Source of the DNA: Panonychus citri
Taxonomy: Eukaryota; Arthropoda; Arachnida; Trombidiformes; Tetranychidae
Length of the DNA stretch: 64,000 nucleotides
Assembly: GCF_014898815.1 (NCBI RefSeq)
Contig: NW_026515545.1
Location: 1,612,001-1,676,000 of the forward strand
Direction of reading: 5' to 3'
The position numbers were made by a program, and so were the translations under genes. This document shows positions 59,959 through 64,000 of the stretch, piece by piece (the stretch's first letter is position 1; every line of letters begins with the position of its first letter). The notes under the pieces were generated by a model, which was given only the letters and a program-made list of their open reading frames with translations, ran no database searches and was not told the DNA's origin.

Positions 59959-61356
59959 TTACATTAGAAGATACTCGTAATCGTAGTCGATTTCCGAGAT
60001 TGCTTGAATAAGTTCGTTTCTGAACATAAGGCATTCACGGCTGTAAGCCTCATGACCTTCCTTTTCACATGAAGGACATCGTTTTATTTGCGATTTACAG
60101 TTTCGGGCCAAATGTTGGCCTGAGCACTTGTCGCATCTTAGCTGATTTCGACAATAAGTACGTGAGTGGCCGAATCGATGACAAAGTTTACAGCTGAGTA
60201 TTCGAAAATCATCTTTAACTTTGTGGAATGAGTAGCCTGTGGACAATCTGCCTTCCAATCTTATTTCAATTTGCGATCTAATGGCCGGGCTGACTTCCAT
60301 TATTATTCCATAGCGATCATCGTTCAATCCCATGGGGAAGGTTTGGATTATTTTGAATTGGTTATGCTCATGGAAACCATTCAAAGCCATTATTTTTCTT
60401 ATATAACTCTCCCAATCTTCATTAATCGGTGGTCTCACGTAGGCTATTTTAATTCTTGGTTTTTGCCATTCTACCGGTTCAACGGTAAGCTCTGGAATCG
60501 AAAATTTTTTAATCAAATCGATTCTTTCTTCTTCTTGGTTTAAAAATTATCGAGTAATTCCTGTAGGTTAAGACTCGAAAGGTGTATTTGAGTCTGGCGG
60601 CGAGTAAGTGGTTGGTGATTTGTTGTACGGTTCAATTGGTTGGGGTCCTTTTATTTTAACCTTATAATATCTCTTATTGTCTAACCATTGCCACCACTCT
60701 GGAGGGGCTGGTCTGGTTCTTTTAAGGATATTATAAGATTCACGGACTCTTTTCTTTTTCGGTTCCGATGGTTGATTATCGATTTCAAAGATTATCTCTG
60801 GTGATTGTTGATTAGCTTCCGCTTGTGGTTGATTTGTATTCTCGCCCGTGAGCACAGATTCGGTGTTAGCGGGTTTGATCTTTGAAGCTTCTTTATCGCT
60901 CGATCGAGGATGAGGATATACTTCTTAAGCCATGGTAATTCTTTTTAGGAATCGTTTGAAGCTGTTCATCAACACCATTTGCGTAAGCTTTACGCAAAAT
61001 TCTAGCGTCTTCTACCAAACGGTTTTTATCCACGTGGAAAGCACGTTTTGTAGTATAGCTCGTGGTTCTCCTTCGATTCCATATTTTATTAATTCCAGGG
61101 TCCGGTTACGAATTTCTTCATATTTATTTTTCTCTTCAGCACTGTTCGTAATCAGGCCTGGAAGGTTATCTATTTTAGAGGAGAAAGAAATGTTTAATTC
61201 AACTTTTTTAAATTTTTCAGTTTGGGTTGTTCTGTTTTGGTTGTTCCTTTTGTTAAAATTTTGTTTTATAATTATTTCTCTTACCTTTTCGATGTTTTTT
61301 GGTACTTGGGTATCATTTTGATCCCCGGGATTAGCACTTTCAAAATTTTCACTCAT
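59959..61356 (-). pseudogene. LINE ORF1, gag-like protein with zinc knuckles, broken
   Basis: Pieces at 61356-61012, about 61020-60905, 60855-60568 and 60516-59959 fit one protein with frame changes between them. The N-terminal part is polar and Asn/Gln-rich. The last piece has a PRE_C2HC-like region (GLNDDRYGIIMEV) and zinc-knuckle-type clusters, CKLCHRFGHSRTYC, CDKCSGQHLARNC and CPSCEKEGHEAYSREC. This matches ORF1 proteins of arthropod LINEs, which bind the element RNA. Confidence 0.82.
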
Positions 61357-61380
61357 TTTTTATGAAATATATTTGTTTTC

Positions 61381-62051
61381 AGGATAATAAGGAATTTCAG
61401 GGTAAGAAAATTTCGCTCAATCACGACCAGAATCCAAAGTTTATTTATCCCTAAGGGCAAGCGCAGTGGTGGAATTAAAATGAGCGCCATTTTTGGATTG
61501 GAAAATTGAACAAATTAAGCAACAATTAAGGATTAAGATTAATCAGTGAAACTTTTGATTAAAGGGTTGGCGAGTTTCTGTTGATTAGCTTTAATCCAGT
61601 GATTGGAATGGTTTAGCTTTAGTTTTTGTTAGAGGTTTGTTAATCTCTTTTGTGAGATCTATTAATTGTGTTGTTTGGTTAATTTTAATTTCTTTTTGTA
61701 ATTGATTGATAAACTATTAGACAGAATTAATTTAATTTTGACAAATCATTTACAGTGAATCGTGTTAAATTGTTTTGTCAGGTTTGAGGAAGTGATTTAA
61801 TGTCCAATTAAGTTGAGATTAAAGTCACTAGAGTTAATTATATTACTAATCACGATTGTCGATTCGGACAATGACCTCTGGTAATTAATAATATTAAACA
61901 ATTATCACGGCTAATTATTAATCCAATTGTTGATTGTTGTTGTTGTTGTTTTTTGCTAATCATTTCCTTAGATTTTGAAAAGTTTATTTAAGTCAACAGA
62001 TCTCAAGTTAATCAAAACTGGACAAACTTGATCAACATCAACAGTGGGAAA
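61381..62051. other. Spacer upstream of the secreted-protein gene
   Basis: AT-rich with a TTG microsatellite at 61934-61951. Probably holds the promoter of the next gene. No other feature seen. Confidence 0.45.
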
Positions 62052-62777
62052 ATGTTATCAACTGAAATTAATTTTCATTTAGTGTTGAAATTAACTGTTA
62101 TTTTAATTGTTCATCTAATTTCCAGTGATCTTGGATTAACTGTTAATCCACAGGGAAATATCAGTGCTACAGATGATAATGGAACCTTATTAAATCTTGA
62201 TTTCTCGGACATTGAATACTATCCAGTGTCCACTTCATCCTTGTCCCTTTACACTTCAACTTTATATGGAAATCATAATAATATTAATCTAAATAAACAA
62301 TTTAGTTCAAATGAATCTTCAATCGATCAATTTAATGGTGAATCTGATCAAGAATCAACTATAGTTATTCATCTAATTGATACAGTTAAATTTGATTCGG
62401 TTGACGATGATCGACCTCGAACATTGACCAATGCGAAATATATTGGAAGCTTGCGAAGACGATTTTCGACCTCCGACCTGTCCAAATATCTATTGATCTA
62501 CACTGGTAAAAACACTTCTCGAAATCGTGAATTTAATAATTACTCAATCGAAAGGACCATTGGTCAAGAGAAAAAGTTATTAGCTTCGTTAAATGTTCAA
62601 CGAAAAGCGCCAATCGGCAGGAAGATCATTCGATTAGCTTTGGCCCAATCTTATAATCGAGGGAAACAAAGGTCAATTTGGTTGACCTATGATTCCATTT
62701 GGAAAGGGTCACCGTTAAAGCACCTTGGTCAAGCTCGGACACTCGATGGTTGGGCAATGATGTGGACAGATCCATGA
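62052..62777 (+). CDS. Secreted protein of unknown family; possible peptide precursor
   Basis: One exon of 241 residues from the ATG at 62052. A clear signal peptide (LVLKLTVILIVHLISSDLGL) is followed by an acidic, Ser/Asn-rich region with several N-X-S/T sites and no cysteine in the mature part. The C-terminal third is basic with dibasic sites and two Gly-Lys/Gly-Arg contexts (APIGRKIIR, QSYNRGKQR) that could be processing and amidation signals, and it ends GQARTLDGWAMMWTDP. These features fit a neuropeptide precursor, but I recognise no peptide family. An ordinary secreted protein is equally possible. There could be additional exons not seen. Confidence 0.6.
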   Translation: MLSTEINFHLVLKLTVILIVHLISSDLGLTVNPQGNISATDDNGTLLNLDFSDIEYYPVSTSSLSLYTSTLYGNHNNINLNKQFSSNESSIDQFNGESDQESTIVIHLIDTVKFDSVDDDRPRTLTNAKYIGSLRRRFSTSDLSKYLLIYTGKNTSRNREFNNYSIERTIGQEKKLLASLNVQRKAPIGRKIIRLALAQSYNRGKQRSIWLTYDSIWKGSPLKHLGQARTLDGWAMMWTDP

Positions 62778-63492
62778 GACAATTAAACCAAGGAATCAAT
62801 AAATAGCTCATCGATTGGTTAAATCATGTTGTCTATTTGTTTATCAATACAAATCAATTTCATTGAGAATTTATTTTTACACAATTACTTTTTTGTCCAA
62901 TTAACCAGAATCAATAATTTAATTTGTTGGTTTGGTTGAAATAGTTAATCAACAATTAAAATGACAGAGAAATAAATATTGCTTGCAATTAACAAGATTT
63001 AATTTGATTGCTTTTAATTATTACAACGATTGTTAGTAAATAAGAGTGAAACTGTCACAGAAAAATAAAGCTGGTTAATTGTTCATTGTTAATTGTTTGC
63101 TGATTCATCAATTGTATTAATCCACAAATATCATGTTGATTGTTTGTTTATGAGTGTGATGATTAATTTAAATTAATGGAAGAGGAAAAATTAATACAAC
63201 CACCTGATGAAGATGAAAAAAAAACAACAACAATTAATTACCAACAATCAGGTAGTAATTAGTGCTAAACAAATCACGAATGAGACAATTAATTATCTTT
63301 CATGTCACTTGTTGAATAGAATCAACAATTTAATTGTAATTTGATATTAAATTGTTATTCTCTCTCATTGAATTAAACATTTCCCTTTAATTTCTGGTTT
63401 AATTTTCTTCATAATCAAATGTAATGTAAACTTTTAAATACTTTGATTGTGTAAATTTAGTTAAATCATTAATCTGATTGTGTGAAGTGTCA
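62778..63492. other. Intergenic between the secreted protein and the ODC-like gene
   Basis: AT-rich, with AATAAA-type signals near 62800-62805 and 62972-62977. No gene seen. Confidence 0.5.
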
Positions 63493-64000
63493 ATGCCTAA
63501 ATTGAATAAATCAATTTGTCCTAAATTGTTTAGTCCGATCAAATTTTGGAAACGTAATCCATTAGCTAAATGTTCAATTAAATCAATTATGGACAAGGAG
63601 TTTAATCATTTTCTAATTGATCTTGCTACAAGTAATGTCGATTCCCCAATGGTCATAATCAATGTCGATGAAATTATCAAACGGATTGAGCGCTGGTCAG
63701 AAAAATTGAAAGTTGACCCTTACTATTATGTCCATTGTAATGCCCACCCTTTAATCATCAAAATCATGTCGGCATTTGATTTGCCATTTAGCTGTTCATC
63801 AGTCGTAAGTACAATTAACTACACCAACAATTAATTGACACACTCGAGATGTAGATATGAAATTAGGTCACAAATTAATTTACTTACGAGAGATTAGTAG
63901 TTGATTAATTGGATGAATTTATCTTCCGATTTAGGCTGAAATTGAACGGGTTCTTTCAATTACTACTAATAAATGGCCTGACAAGTTCCGTTCGGATAAA
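63493..64000 (+). CDS. Ornithine decarboxylase-like / antizyme-inhibitor-like protein, N-terminal part
   Basis: Exon 1 (63493-63804) starts at an ATG, and exon 2 begins at 63935 in phase 0 and runs off the window. About 126 residues are visible. They match the start of the alanine-racemase-fold barrel of ODC: SPMVIINVDEIIKRIERW, then PYYYVHCNAHPLIIKIM where ODC has PFYAVKCN, then FSCSSVAEIERVL where ODC has CASKTEIQLV. The PLP-binding Lys is His here. Without it the protein should not form the Schiff base, so a non-catalytic role, such as antizyme binding, is more likely than decarboxylation. Intact splicing argues against a pseudogene. The rest of the gene must be seen to decide. Confidence 0.78.

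Larger units (their letters stand above)
54125..61380 (-). mobile_element. Decayed non-LTR retrotransposon (LINE) with extra internal ORFs
   Basis: Minus-strand order: CCHC-type ORF1 (61356-59959), two unrecognised ORFs (59770-58992), an opposite-strand USP-like gene (57413-58926), then endonuclease (57297-56634), reverse transcriptase (56284-55413) and a C-terminal segment ending in a CCHC-like knuckle. The edges are estimates: left from the last ORF2-linked sequence, right from the ORF1 start. Both flanks carry a similar word, GTTTATTACCCTGAGGG at 54118-54134 and GTTTATTTATCCCTAAGGG at 61439-61457. No poly(A) tail is evident. Several frameshifts and stops mean this copy is inactive as sequenced. 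The domain types suggest the Jockey/I/R1 group, which was not tested. Confidence 0.75.

Noticed and set aside
1..64000. tRNA, rRNA, CRISPR array or bacterial-type operon
   Set aside because: No cloverleaf, rRNA block, spaced short repeats or ribosome-binding-site-led gene strings were seen on either strand. The only tRNA-like word is the retroelement primer binding site.

Overview
The window is eukaryotic nuclear DNA: AT-rich, with short GT-AG introns, animal-specific genes and no bacterial operon logic. The gene set and texture (compact genes, abundant TTAATTGT-like words, introns of about 50-400 bp) suggest an arthropod, most likely a chelicerate such as a plant-feeding mite. That placement is an inference, because no rRNA or other marker is present. 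All splice junctions below were placed by hand from GT/AG sites, reading-frame phase and protein-family conservation.

Layout. 1-4548: a Ty3/gypsy LTR retrotransposon on the minus strand with one open gag-pol frame that runs off the left edge, a tRNA-Ala primer binding site and an unusual set of perfect palindromes. 6007-39090: a compact run of ordinary housekeeping genes: the C-terminal exons of a mixed-lineage kinase (+), PNPLA8/iPLA2-gamma (-), CRELD (-), RTN4IP1 (+), FAM76 (-), an eight-finger C2H2 protein (+), TAF10 (-), PSMA7 (+), a Ly6/quiver-like GPI protein (-), VTA1/LIP5 (+), an equilibrative nucleoside transporter (-), RAD21 cohesin (-) and a membrane-anchored histidine acid phosphatase (-). 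Several pairs are divergent and share short intergenic promoters, with GC-rich motifs that stand out (NRF1-like, CACGTG, E2F-like).

39526-51751 is a rearranged segment: a 2.6 kb inverted repeat with about 1 kb arms, an 88-bp perfect copy of a REEP exon, the beheaded C-terminal exons of an SLC18B1-like transporter, a small unknown membrane protein, two 1.3 kb direct repeats flanking a regucalcin gene, an intronless 4-hydroxyphenylpyruvate dioxygenase gene and two tandem REEP genes. The repeat blocks sit where promoters should be, so duplication may have copied regulatory DNA.

51898-53993 is USP14 (-). 54125-61380 is a decayed non-LTR retrotransposon (-) with a CCHC ORF1, an endonuclease and a reverse transcriptase. 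Between its ORF1 and ORF2 lie two unrecognised minus-strand ORFs and, on the opposite strand, a spliced but broken gene for a very divergent USP-type deubiquitinase. This is the most unusual content of the window. 62052-62777 encodes an unknown secreted protein. 63493 to the right edge starts an ornithine-decarboxylase-like protein whose PLP lysine is replaced by histidine.

USP14 and regucalcin carry one-base homopolymer frameshifts that look more like sequence errors than gene death.
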